Shown piece after piece: positions 7,849 to 17,899 of a DNA stretch of 64,000 nucleotides. Every line of letters begins with the position of its first letter. Position 1 is the first letter of the stretch. The position numbers and the translations under genes are program-made. This DNA comes from Microbacteriaceae bacterium UBA1487 (lineage in GTDB: Bacteria > Actinomycetota > Actinomycetes > Actinomycetales > Microbacteriaceae), in NCBI GenBank assembly GCA_002325245.1, contig DCRR01000011.1:169298-233297 (forward strand), given 5' to 3'. The notes beneath the pieces were generated by a model. The model was not told the DNA's origin. It saw only the letters and a program-made list of their open reading frames with translations, and ran no database searches.

Positions 7849-9717
7849 ATGGCTCGAGCAGTCGGAATCGACCTCGGAACGACCAACTCGGTCGTCTCCG
7901 TCCTCGAAGGTGGCGAACCCACCGTCATCGCCAACGCGGAGGGATTCCGCACCACGCCGTCGATCGTCGCGTTCACCAAGGACGGCGAGGTCCTCGTCGG
8001 CGAGACCGCGAAGCGCCAGGCGGTCACCAACGTCGACCGCACCATCGCGAGCGTCAAGCGCCACATGGGCACCGACTGGTCGACCGAGATCGACGGCAAG
8101 AAGTACACGCCGCAGGAGCTCTCGGCCCGCATTCTCGGAAAGCTGAAGCGCGACGCCGAGCAGTACCTGGGCGAGGACGTCACCGACGCCGTCATCACGG
8201 TCCCCGCCTACTTCAACGACGCCGAGCGTCAGGCCACCAAGGAGGCCGGCGAGATCGCGGGCCTCAACGTGCTGCGCATCATCAACGAGCCGACCGCCGC
8301 CGCCCTCGCCTACGGCCTCGACAAGGGCAAGGAGGACGAGCTCATCCTCGTCTTCGACCTCGGTGGCGGAACCTTCGACGTCTCCCTCCTCGAGGTGGGC
8401 AAGGACGACGACTTCTCGACCATCCAGGTGCGCGCCACCGCCGGTGACAACCGCCTCGGCGGCGACGACTGGGACCAGCGCGTCGTCGAGCACCTCATCA
8501 AGAAGTTCAAGGAGACCACCGGCGTCGACGTCTCCAAGGACAAGATCGCCCTCCAGCGCCTCAAGGAGGCGGCCGAGCAGGCCAAGAAGGAGCTGTCGAG
8601 CTCGACGAGCACGAACATTCAGCTGCCCTACCTCTCGCTCACCGAGAACGGCCCGGCCAACCTCGACGAGACGCTCACCCGCGCCCAGTTCGAGCAGATG
8701 ACCTCGGACCTGCTCGACCGCACCAAGAAGCCCTTCCAGGACGTCATCAAGGAGGCGGGCATCAAGGTCGCCGACATCGCGCACGTCGTCCTCGTCGGCG
8801 GCTCGACCCGCATGCCGGCCGTTGCGGAGCTCGTGAAGAAGGAGCTCGGCGGCAAGGACCCGAACAAGGGCGTCAACCCGGATGAGGTCGTCGCCGTCGG
8901 CGCAGCGCTGCAGGCGGGCGTGCTGAAGGGTGAGCGCAAGGACGTGCTGCTCATCGACGTCACCCCCCTGAGTCTCGGCATCGAGACCAAGGGCGGCATC
9001 ATGACCAAGCTCATCGAGCGCAACACGGCCATCCCGACCAAGCGCAGCGAGACCTTCACGACCGCCGACGACAACCAGCCGTCGGTCGCGATCCAGGTGT
9101 ACCAGGGCGAGCGCGAGTTCACGCGTGACAACAAGCCGCTCGGCACCTTCGAGCTGACCGGCATCGCCCCCGCGCCGCGCGGCGTTCCGCAGGTCGAGGT
9201 TACCTTCGACATCGACGCGAACGGCATCGTGCACGTGTCCGCCAAGGACAAGGGCACCGGCAAGGAGCAGTCGATGACCATCACCGGCGGCTCGTCGCTG
9301 CCGAAGGAGGACATCGAGCGCATGGTGCGCGAGGCCGAGGAGCACGCCGCGGAGGACAAGGCCCGTCGCGAGTCGGCGGAGACCCGCAACGCCGCCGAGC
9401 AGCTCGCCTACTCGGTCGACAAGCTCATCACCGACAACGCCGAGAAGCTGCCCGAGGACGTCAAGACCGAGGTGCAGGGCGACGTGGATGCGCTGAAGAC
9501 CGCGCTCCAGGGCGAGGACGACGCGGCCGTGAAGACCGCGTTCGACAAGCTCAGCGAGAGCCAGACGAAGCTCGGCGAGGCGATCTACGCGGCCGGTGCC
9601 GCCGACGCGGAAGCCGCCGCGGCCTCCGGCGAGACGGGTGAGCCCGCCGCCGAGCAGCCCGGCGAGGACGACATCGTCGACGCGGAGATCGTCGACGACG
9701 AGGAGCCCAAGAAGTAG
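7849..9717 (+). CDS. dnaK: Chaperone DnaK (Hsp70)
   Basis: ATP-driven cytosolic chaperone that binds unfolded peptides together with DnaJ and GrpE. 622 residues: the nucleotide-binding domain opens with GIDLGTTNS and carries DLGGGTFDVS near residue 170, the substrate domain starts near residue 370, and the acidic tail ends EEPKK, all normal for actinobacterial DnaK. First gene of dnaK-grpE-dnaJ-hspR, with a strong SD (AAGGAG) 9 bases before ATG 7849 and two HAIR operators upstream. grpE starts 2 bases after its stop. Confidence 0.98.
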   Translation: MARAVGIDLGTTNSVVSVLEGGEPTVIANAEGFRTTPSIVAFTKDGEVLVGETAKRQAVTNVDRTIASVKRHMGTDWSTEIDGKKYTPQELSARILGKLKRDAEQYLGEDVTDAVITVPAYFNDAERQATKEAGEIAGLNVLRIINEPTAAALAYGLDKGKEDELILVFDLGGGTFDVSLLEVGKDDDFSTIQVRATAGDNRLGGDDWDQRVVEHLIKKFKETTGVDVSKDKIALQRLKEAAEQAKKELSSSTSTNIQLPYLSLTENGPANLDETLTRAQFEQMTSDLLDRTKKPFQDVIKEAGIKVADIAHVVLVGGSTRMPAVAELVKKELGGKDPNKGVNPDEVVAVGAALQAGVLKGERKDVLLIDVTPLSLGIETKGGIMTKLIERNTAIPTKRSETFTTADDNQPSVAIQVYQGEREFTRDNKPLGTFELTGIAPAPRGVPQVEVTFDIDANGIVHVSAKDKGTGKEQSMTITGGSSLPKEDIERMVREAEEHAAEDKARRESAETRNAAEQLAYSVDKLITDNAEKLPEDVKTEVQGDVDALKTALQGEDDAAVKTAFDKLSESQTKLGEAIYAAGAADAEAAAASGETGEPAAEQPGEDDIVDAEIVDDEEPKK

Positions 9718-9719
9718 TC

Positions 9720-10304
9720 ATGTCGGACGAGCGAAGCAACAACGACGAGCCCACGACGCCCGATGAGGTGGCGTCGGAGGACGGCGCCACCGCCGAGGTC
9801 GACGGAGTCGAGGACCTGATCGCGGCGGAGGACGCCGATGTCGAGCTGAGCGACGCCGATCTCGAGCTGCTGGCCGAGGCCGAGCGGGACCTGGTCGCGG
9901 AGTACCGCGAGCGGGCCGCTCGTGCCGAGGCCGAGCTCAAGAACTTCCGCACCCGGGTGGAGCGCGACCGCCAGGCGAACCGCGAGGCGGTCATCGCCGA
10001 GGTGATCCGCTCGCTGCTTCCCGCGATCGACGACCTCGATCGCGCGGACGCGCACGGCGACCTGGTCGAGGGCAGCCCGCTCACGATCGTGTCGCAGAAG
10101 ATCCGCGCGGGCTTCGAGAAGTACGGACTGCGGCGCGTCGGCGAGAAGGGCGAGCCCTTCGATCCGAAGCTCCACGAGGCCCTGGTGCAGCTCCCGAGCG
10201 CGGAGGTGACGGTGAACACCGTGGCCGACGTGATCGAGCCCGGCTACGCCCTCGGCGAGCGGCTCATTCGCGCGGCCAAGGTCGCCGTCAGCGTCCCCGA
10301 ATAG
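9720..10304 (+). CDS. grpE: Nucleotide exchange factor GrpE
   Basis: Releases ADP from DnaK. 194 residues: an acidic disordered N-terminus of about 45 residues, a long coiled coil (about 50-95; AERDLVAEYRERAARAEAEL), then the beta-wing domain with the family signature VNTVADVIEPGYALGERLIR near the C-terminus. It follows dnaK by two bases and precedes dnaJ by 16, with GGAG just before dnaJ. Confidence 0.96.
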   Translation: MSDERSNNDEPTTPDEVASEDGATAEVDGVEDLIAAEDADVELSDADLELLAEAERDLVAEYRERAARAEAELKNFRTRVERDRQANREAVIAEVIRSLLPAIDDLDRADAHGDLVEGSPLTIVSQKIRAGFEKYGLRRVGEKGEPFDPKLHEALVQLPSAEVTVNTVADVIEPGYALGERLIRAAKVAVSVPE

Positions 10305-10320
10305 AACGAGCGGAGATCCG

Positions 10321-11322
10321 ATGGCCAGTCAGGACTGGTTCGAGAAGGACTTCTACGCCGTGCTGGGCACGTCGAAGGATGCCTCCGATGCCGAGCTGAA
10401 GAAGGTCTATCGCAAGCTGGCTCGGCAGTATCACCCGGATTCCAACCCGGGCGATCCGAAGGCCGAGGCGCGGTTCAAGGAGGTCAGCGAGGCCTACACG
10501 GTGCTCTCCGATCCCGAGCAGCGCGCCGAGTACGATCAGATGCGCGCCATGGGCGCCGGCGGTGCACGGTTCACCGCCGGCGGCCCCCAGGGCGGCTTCG
10601 ATGACGTGTTCAGCGGCCTGTTCGGTCAGCCGGGCGGTCCGCGCGGAAGCCGTCGCGCGAGCGCGCGCCAGTCCGAGTTCGAGGATCTGCTGGGCGGCAT
10701 GTTCGGCGGAGCCAGCGCCGGCGGCTTCGGCACCTCGAGCGGCGGCTACCGCGGATTCGGCGGTCCCACGAAGGGCGCCGACGCGGTCGGCGCGACGACG
10801 ATCGACTTTCTCGACGCGATCCACGGCACCACCGTGAGCATCCAGATGCAGAGCGGACGCACGACCAAGGCGAAGATCCCTGCGGGGGTGGCCGACGGTC
10901 AGAAGATCCGCGTGCGCGGGGCCGGTTCGCCGAGCCCGGACGGCGGACAGCCCGGCGATCTGGTGATCGCCGTCTCGGTGCGTCCGCATCCGGTGTTCAC
11001 GCGCGACGGCCTGAACCTGCGCGTCGATGTTCCGGTCACCTTCGTCGAGGCGGTCAACGGCGCGACGATCGAGGTTCCGACCCTCGACGGCGACCCCGTG
11101 CGTCTGCGGGTGGCCCCCGGAACGCCGAGTGGGAGGGTGCTGCGCGTCAAGGGCCGCGGCGTCGTGACGGCGAAGGGCACCGGCGACCTGCTCGCCACCG
11201 TCGTGGTGGCGGTGCCCAGCCACCTGCCGGACAAGGCGCGACAGGCCCTGGACGATTTCGAGGCGGCGATGCCGAACGAGAATCCGCGAGATGATCTGCT
11301 GAGTCGAGCTCGAAACGCATAA
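10321..11322 (+). CDS. dnaJ: DnaJ co-chaperone without zinc finger (class B type)
   Basis: Stimulates DnaK ATPase and delivers substrates. The 333-residue protein has a J domain (residues 9-75) with H38-P39-D40, a Gly/Phe-rich linker (about 80-145), and the two C-terminal beta domains. It contains no cysteine at all, so the four CxxCxGxG zinc repeats of classical DnaJ are absent and it is a class B (CbpA-like) J protein by architecture. It sits in the dnaK operon where many actinobacteria carry a zinc-finger DnaJ1. Confidence 0.93.
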   Translation: MASQDWFEKDFYAVLGTSKDASDAELKKVYRKLARQYHPDSNPGDPKAEARFKEVSEAYTVLSDPEQRAEYDQMRAMGAGGARFTAGGPQGGFDDVFSGLFGQPGGPRGSRRASARQSEFEDLLGGMFGGASAGGFGTSSGGYRGFGGPTKGADAVGATTIDFLDAIHGTTVSIQMQSGRTTKAKIPAGVADGQKIRVRGAGSPSPDGGQPGDLVIAVSVRPHPVFTRDGLNLRVDVPVTFVEAVNGATIEVPTLDGDPVRLRVAPGTPSGRVLRVKGRGVVTAKGTGDLLATVVVAVPSHLPDKARQALDDFEAAMPNENPRDDLLSRARNA

Positions 11323-11337
11323 GGCACGGGAGACGCG

Positions 11338-11763
11338 ATGACCGTTGACGAGAACAGCCCGCTGTTCGCGATTGCCGTCGCGGCCGAGCTGAGCGGGATG
11401 CATCCGCAGACTCTGCGGCAGTACGACCGCATGGGGCTGGTCAGTCCGCGCCGCACCGCGGGACAGTCGCGTCGCTACTCGATGCGCGACGTGGTGCAGC
11501 TGCGCGAGATCGCCAGGTTGAGCTCCGAGGGGCTCAACCTGGAGGGGATCCGGCGCATTCTCGAGCTTGAGAACGAGGTCCAGGCGCTCACCGAGCGTGT
11601 GCGGGAGCTCGAGGGCGCCCTCGCCGACGAGCTGCTCAACCGCCCCGGACGTCGCGTCTTCGCTGCCGGCGCGCGCGGTGACGTGGTGAGCCTGCGGGCG
11701 GGCACGCGCGTGAAGCGCAACCAGGTCGTGGTGTGGCGGCCGATGCTGCCTCCGAGCGACTGA
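11338..11763 (+). CDS. hspR: Heat-shock repressor HspR (MerR family)
   Basis: DNA-binding repressor of HAIR-containing promoters, with DnaK as co-repressor in the known actinobacterial systems. 141 residues: MerR-type winged helix at about 12-80 (HPQTLRQYDRMGLVSPRRT, then GQSRRYS), a short coiled coil (LENEVQALTERVRELEGAL), and a basic tail. Last gene of the operon it should repress; further HAIR copies lie before clpB at 14668. It ends 3 bases from the convergent XRE regulator. Confidence 0.96.
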   Translation: MTVDENSPLFAIAVAAELSGMHPQTLRQYDRMGLVSPRRTAGQSRRYSMRDVVQLREIARLSSEGLNLEGIRRILELENEVQALTERVRELEGALADELLNRPGRRVFAAGARGDVVSLRAGTRVKRNQVVVWRPMLPPSD

Positions 11764-11766
11764 GGC

Positions 11767-12429
11767 TCAGCCCTCGACGCTTCGCCGACCCGGCTGGGCG
11801 GTGCCGATCTCGCGGGCGAGCGCCAGCAGAACGGTTGCGCCGTCCGGGCCGGGCCGCCAGCGGTGCGAGCGATCCGCCGGATGCGTGATCGCGTCGCCCG
11901 CGGTCAGCGTCCACTCTCCGACCTGCTCGATCTCGACGTCGAGCGCGCCGTCGACGACGTAGACGGTCATCTCGCCGGTGGACTCGAACCAGCCGCCGAG
12001 ATCCTCGCCGGGCCGGATGCGGTACTCGACGACCTCGAGCCGGTGAGCGGGGCCCGCGGCGAGCAGTCGCCCGACCGCGGCCTCGGCGCGGTCGCTCACG
12101 GGCAGTCGGGCACCTTCGTCGGCGCGGACGACGAGGGTCTCGCTCTCTCCGCCGATCGCGGGCATCAGGGAGCTCGGCGAGATCTCGAGGGCGCCGGCGA
12201 TTCGGTACAGCGTCAGGAGCGAGGGAACGGTGCGGCCGCGCTCGACCTGGCTGAGGAACGGCTGGCTGATCTTGGCGCGTCGCGCGAGCTCGCGCATCGA
12301 GAGGCCCGCGGCGGCACGCGCGTCGGCGATCGCGGTGCCGATGACGCCCAGCACGCGGTCGTTCTCATCGATCTGTAACGCGTCGGAAACCTGTTCGCGC
12401 GGGGAATCGGACAAGATAGCGATAACCAA
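11767..12429 (-). CDS. XRE-family regulator with C-terminal cupin domain
   Basis: Transcription factor of 220 residues as drawn: Cro/CI-type HTH at about 30-85 (LSMRELARRAKISQPFLSQ, VERGRTVPSLLTLYRIA) followed by a cupin sensor domain (about 130-205; GWFESTGEMTVYVVDGALDV). Such proteins often control adjacent metabolic genes in response to a small ligand. The divergent oxygenase gene 48 bases away is the obvious target. The start is uncertain: 12429 is a TTG codon inside an AT-rich presumed promoter, and GTG 12354 would still leave a complete HTH. Confidence 0.85.
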   Translation of the reverse strand: MVIAILSDSPREQVSDALQIDENDRVLGVIGTAIADARAAAGLSMRELARRAKISQPFLSQVERGRTVPSLLTLYRIAGALEISPSSLMPAIGGESETLVVRADEGARLPVSDRAEAAVGRLLAAGPAHRLEVVEYRIRPGEDLGGWFESTGEMTVYVVDGALDVEIEQVGEWTLTAGDAITHPADRSHRWRPGPDGATVLLALAREIGTAQPGRRSVEG

Positions 12430-12437
12430 TACCTATC
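12421..12437. promoter_or_regulatory. Candidate operator between XRE-cupin gene and oxygenase gene
   Basis: GATA, nine bases, TATC in the only AT-rich patch of the divergent intergenic region, with a second GATA just upstream at 12414. Short arms, so this is weak evidence; offered as the probable site of regulator binding and of the divergent promoters. Confidence 0.25.
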
Positions 12438-12477
12438 AGCCGCAATCCCTCGGATCGCGATCGTGAGGAGAGCCTAC

Positions 12478-13527
12478 ATGTCCGCCTTTACCGTCCCCGC
12501 GATCGACATCAGCGCCTACATCGGCGAGGGCAGCGACGAGGAGCGCCGCGAGATCGCCCGCCAGATCGACGAGGCCGCCCGCACGGTCGGCTTCATGCAG
12601 ATCACCGGCCACGGCATCCCGCTCGAGACCTGGCAGCGGCTCGGCCGCGCCATCGACCGCTTCTTCGCGCTGCCGCTGGAGGAGAAGAAGCGCTACCGCG
12701 CACCGAAGGGCATCAACCGCGGATACTCCCCGCCGAAGTCGGAGCGACTCAGCTACAGCCTCGGCGTCGAGAAGGCCGAGCGCATGAACGACTTCTTCGA
12801 GGCGTTCAACACCGGCGCCACCCAGGCCGACTACCCCCACGTCGAACTCGACCCGATCGACTACGCGGCGAACATCTGGCCCGAGGTCGAGGAGTTCCAG
12901 TCCGACGTCGAGAACTGGATGACGCACGCCGGATCGGTCGCGCACGTCATGATCCGCATCTTCGAGGACGCGCTCCACCTGCCGACCGGCACGCTCACCG
13001 GCATGGCCGACCACTCGCTCGACGTGCTGCGCATGAACAACTACGCGCTGCCGGACGGCGCGAAGGTCGAACTCGACGGCGACCTGATCGGCATGGGCGA
13101 GCACACCGACTTCGGCATCGTCACGCTGCTCTGGGCCGACGACGTCAAGGGCCTCCAGGTGCTCGACGATCAGGGCGGCTGGAACGACGTCTCTCCGCTG
13201 CCCGGTGCACTGCTGGTGAACCTCGGCGACGTGACCGCGCGCCTCACGAACGACCACTGGCGCTCGACCCTGCACCGGGTGAAGCCCCCGGTGATCAACG
13301 GCACGATCCGGCGCCGTCGCTCGGCCGCCTACTTCTTCGACGGCGACGTCGACGCGGTGATCTCGACGCTCCCGGGCATCCTCGCGGAGGGGGAGGAGCC
13401 GCTCTACAAGCCGATCACGGTCGGCGAGCACATCGCGGCGAAGCTGCGCGGCTCGCGCGACCTGGTCAACAACACCGACGACACCGAGCGCGAGGCCACG
13501 CGCGTGCTCTCGGCGTCGGCGGGCTAG
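12478..13527 (+). CDS. 2-oxoglutarate/Fe(II)-dependent oxygenase, isopenicillin-N-synthase family
   Basis: 349-residue non-heme iron oxygenase with a jelly-roll fold. The DIOX_N region (about 4-120) contains FMQITGHGIP and the catalytic domain shows HTD in GEHTDFGIVTLL (H209, D211) and the distal ligand H266 in STLHRVKPP, followed by RRRSAAYFF, which supplies the Arg that binds 2-oxoglutarate. The family hydroxylates, desaturates or cyclises diverse small molecules, so the substrate cannot be named. ATG 12478 was chosen over GTG 12463 because GAGGAG (12464-12469) then serves as its ribosome binding site. Confidence 0.88.
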   Translation: MSAFTVPAIDISAYIGEGSDEERREIARQIDEAARTVGFMQITGHGIPLETWQRLGRAIDRFFALPLEEKKRYRAPKGINRGYSPPKSERLSYSLGVEKAERMNDFFEAFNTGATQADYPHVELDPIDYAANIWPEVEEFQSDVENWMTHAGSVAHVMIRIFEDALHLPTGTLTGMADHSLDVLRMNNYALPDGAKVELDGDLIGMGEHTDFGIVTLLWADDVKGLQVLDDQGGWNDVSPLPGALLVNLGDVTARLTNDHWRSTLHRVKPPVINGTIRRRRSAAYFFDGDVDAVISTLPGILAEGEEPLYKPITVGEHIAAKLRGSRDLVNNTDDTEREATRVLSASAG

Positions 13528-13544
13528 TCCGGCGCTTCCCGCGT

Positions 13545-13583
13545 GGGCGCCTTGAGACCGGGCGCCTCTAGACTGAGCGCCTC
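13545..13583 (+). repeat. 15-base tandem repeat before the rRNA methyltransferase gene
   Basis: Two full copies (13545-13559 and 13560-13574) beginning GGGCGCCT, plus a 9-base partial copy GAGCGCCTC that runs into the ATG at 13584. The second copy contains the likely -10 TAGACT (13569-13574). Confidence 0.6.
13569..13574 (+). promoter_or_regulatory. Predicted -10 of the RsmC-like gene
   Basis: TAGACT, ending 9 bases before ATG 13584 with no Shine-Dalgarno, so the transcript is leaderless or nearly so. It sits inside the 15-base tandem repeat. Confidence 0.45.
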
Positions 13584-14666
13584 ATGTTCTCGTTCGACGA
13601 CCTGCGTCGACGGCCCGACTTCGAGGCGCCCGAGCTTCGCGCCTGGGACGCCGCCGACGCCTACCTGCTCGACCAGGCCGGGCCGGCGCTGGCGACCTCG
13701 CGACTGGCGATCATCGGCGACACCCACGGCGCGCTCACCCTCGGCGCGCTCGACCGCGGTGCGAGCGGGGTGCGGGTGCATCAGGATGCCCTGCTCGGCG
13801 AGTTCGCGCTGCGGGCGAACGGGGCGGGCGACTACCGGCAGCTGCCGCTCGATGCCGAACTCGTCGCGGGCGCGACGCTCGTGCTCGTGCGACTGCCGCG
13901 GTCGCTGGAGGCGCTCGAGGAGATCGCGGCGCTGATCGCCCGGGAGGCCGACCCCGAGGTGGTCGTCATCGCGGGCGGACGGCTCAAGCACATGACGCCG
14001 CGCATGAACGAGGTGCTGCGGCGGCACTTCGACCGACTCGACGTCTCGCTCGCGCGACAGAAGTCCCGCCTCCTGATCGCGCGCGGACCGCGAGCTTGCG
14101 GACCCGTCGAACCGCGTCGCGAGTTCCACGACGAGCTCGGCCTGTGGGTGGTTGCGACCGGCGGGGTGTTCGCCGGCACGTCGCTCGACATCGGCACGCG
14201 TGCGCTGCTCGACGTGTTCGACCGGCTTCCCGCCTTCGAGCGGGCGATCGATCTGGGCTGCGGCACCGGAATCCTCGCCGCCTCGCTCGCCCGACTTCGC
14301 CCCGAGGCGCGGGTGCTCGCGAGCGATCAGTCGAGCGCCGCCGTCGAGTCGGCCCGGCTCACCATGGCGGCGAGCGGACTCGAGGTCGAGGTCGAACGCG
14401 ATGCCGCGCTCGCCGCCCAGGCGCCCGCCAGCGCCGATCTGATCGTGCTGAACCCGCCGTTCCACAGCGGCGCCGCCGTGCACGAGGGGGTCTCGCGCGC
14501 GATCTTCGAGGGAGCAGCTCGTGTGCTGCGGCCCGGCGGCGAGCTGTGGACGGTGTTCAACTCGCACCTCGGGCACCGCGCCGTGCTCGAGCGCGTGGTC
14601 GGCCCGACGCGTCAAGTGCACCGCACCAGCAAGTTCACAGTGACGGCGTCGCGTCGCCGGGTATAA
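13584..14666 (+). CDS. RsmC/RlmG-like rRNA guanine-N2 methyltransferase
   Basis: 360 residues with the two-domain plan of the RsmC/RlmG family: a degenerate N-terminal methyltransferase-like half (to about 170) and an active C-terminal half with the SAM-binding motif AIDLGCGTGILAASLA (near 217-232) and the N6/N2-amino methylase motif NPPFHSG (near 290). Known members modify G1207 of 16S or G1835 of 23S rRNA; which one applies here cannot be decided by eye. The stop codon lies inside the clpB promoter. Confidence 0.85.
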   Translation: MFSFDDLRRRPDFEAPELRAWDAADAYLLDQAGPALATSRLAIIGDTHGALTLGALDRGASGVRVHQDALLGEFALRANGAGDYRQLPLDAELVAGATLVLVRLPRSLEALEEIAALIAREADPEVVVIAGGRLKHMTPRMNEVLRRHFDRLDVSLARQKSRLLIARGPRACGPVEPRREFHDELGLWVVATGGVFAGTSLDIGTRALLDVFDRLPAFERAIDLGCGTGILAASLARLRPEARVLASDQSSAAVESARLTMAASGLEVEVERDAALAAQAPASADLIVLNPPFHSGAAVHEGVSRAIFEGAARVLRPGGELWTVFNSHLGHRAVLERVVGPTRQVHRTSKFTVTASRRRV

Positions 14667-14667
14667 A
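14640..14667 (+). promoter_or_regulatory. Predicted clpB promoter
   Basis: GTGACG (14640-14645), 16 bases, TATAAA (14662-14667). The -10 abuts the perfect HAIR that follows, and the promoter overlaps the last codons of the upstream methyltransferase gene. Confidence 0.5.
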
Positions 14668-14688
14668 CTTGAGTCACACGCACTCAAG
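14668..14688. promoter_or_regulatory. Perfect HAIR operator upstream of clpB
   Basis: CTTGAGT, seven bases, ACTCAAG: an exact match to the HspR-associated inverted repeat. It lies immediately after the -10 and 11 bases before the clpB ATG, which places clpB in the same HspR regulon as dnaK. TTTGGAG just after it is the probable ribosome binding site. Confidence 0.93.
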
Positions 14689-14699
14689 TTTGGAGCACC

Positions 14700-16856
<2,157 letters not shown>

Positions 16857-16858
16857 CC

Positions 16859-16882
16859 CCGGCGCGCTCCGCGCGGCGCCGG
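16859..16882. terminator. GC-rich hairpin between convergent clpB and LLM gene
   Basis: Arms CCGGCGC (16859-16865) and GCGCCGG (16876-16882) with further GC pairing inside the 10-base loop. There is no T-tract on either strand, so it may serve as a weak two-way terminator or only as an RNA end structure. Confidence 0.35.
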
Positions 16883-16894
16883 CGGCCGCGGAGG

Positions 16895-17890
16895 TCAGGT
16901 GAGGGCGGGGATGACGGTGCGCTCGAAGAGGGCGGCGCCGGAGCGGTCGTAGGCCGACTCCGGGAAGTAGTGGATGGCGTAGCCGAGCCCGAGCGCCTCG
17001 CGCTCGCGCAGCGCTTCGACGATCTGCTCGGGCGTTCCGGCGAGGGCATCCGTCGAGTCGTCGCGGTACGGTGCGACGACCTCGGCGGCTTTCTCGGCGG
17101 AGAGGAAGCGGCCCAGGCGCGCCTCGTAGTCGTTGAGCTTCGTCTGCACCTCCGCATCCGTCTCGGCGATCACCGTGTTGAAGTTGCTGGAGCGCGTGAT
17201 CGCCGAGAAGTCGGTGCCGAGGCGCTCGCAGTGCGCCCGCAGCAGCTCGCTCTTGTGCGCGAAGACCTCGGGGGAGCCGCCGAAGTTCGTGTAGTCCGCG
17301 TACTGCGCCGCGATGCGCAGCGTCACCTTCTCGCCGCCGCCCGCGACCCACAGCGGGATGCCGCCCGACTGCACCGGCAGCGGCCGGACGATCGCGCCGT
17401 CCACCTGGTAGAACTCGCCGGCGAGGGTCGCGACGCCCTCCGTCCACGCCTGCTTCATGATCTGCACGCCCTCGTTGAGCATCCGCAGACGCTCAGGGGC
17501 GGTCGGGAAGCCGTAGCCGTAGGCGCGCCACTCGTGCTCGTACCAGCCGGCGCCGATGCCCATCTCGGCGCGGCCGCCGGAGACGTGGTCCACGGTCGCC
17601 GCCACCTTCGCCAGGTAGGCGGGGTTGCGGTAGCCGAGGCAGGTGCACATCTGGCCGAGCCGGATGCGGTCGGTGACCGCGCCGAACGCCGACATCAGCG
17701 TCCACGCCTCGTGGGTCGCCTCCTCGGTCGGCTCCGGAACGGTGTGGAAGTGGTCGTACACCCACAGCGACTCCCACGGCCCCGCATCGGCGGCGAGGGC
17801 GAGGGACTTCATCGTCGCCCAGTGGTCCTTCGGGTCGATCTCGACGAGGTCGTGACGCCAGCCCTGCGGGATGAAGATTCCGAATCGCAT
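16895..17890 (-). CDS. LLM-class (luciferase-like) F420-dependent oxidoreductase
   Basis: 331 residues with the luciferase-like TIM-barrel pattern: MRFGIFIPQGW at the N-terminus, WESLWVYDHFHTVP near 40-55, and the LLM-type GRAEMGIGAGWYEHEW with RLRMLNE after it. Many such actinobacterial enzymes use F420, but FMN-dependent monooxygenases look similar, so cofactor and substrate are open. ATG 17890 is preferred to the adjacent GTG 17893. It begins 9 bases after the stop of the acyl-CoA ligase gene and so probably belongs to the same transcript. Confidence 0.85.
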   Translation of the reverse strand: MRFGIFIPQGWRHDLVEIDPKDHWATMKSLALAADAGPWESLWVYDHFHTVPEPTEEATHEAWTLMSAFGAVTDRIRLGQMCTCLGYRNPAYLAKVAATVDHVSGGRAEMGIGAGWYEHEWRAYGYGFPTAPERLRMLNEGVQIMKQAWTEGVATLAGEFYQVDGAIVRPLPVQSGGIPLWVAGGGEKVTLRIAAQYADYTNFGGSPEVFAHKSELLRAHCERLGTDFSAITRSSNFNTVIAETDAEVQTKLNDYEARLGRFLSAEKAAEVVAPYRDDSTDALAGTPEQIVEALREREALGLGYAIHYFPESAYDRSGAALFERTVIPALT

Positions 17891-17899
17891 CACCCCAGG

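Noticed and set aside
16859..16882. Strong rho-independent terminator between clpB and the LLM gene
   Set aside because: The hairpin is stable but lacks a T-tract on either strand, so it is listed only as a weak candidate.
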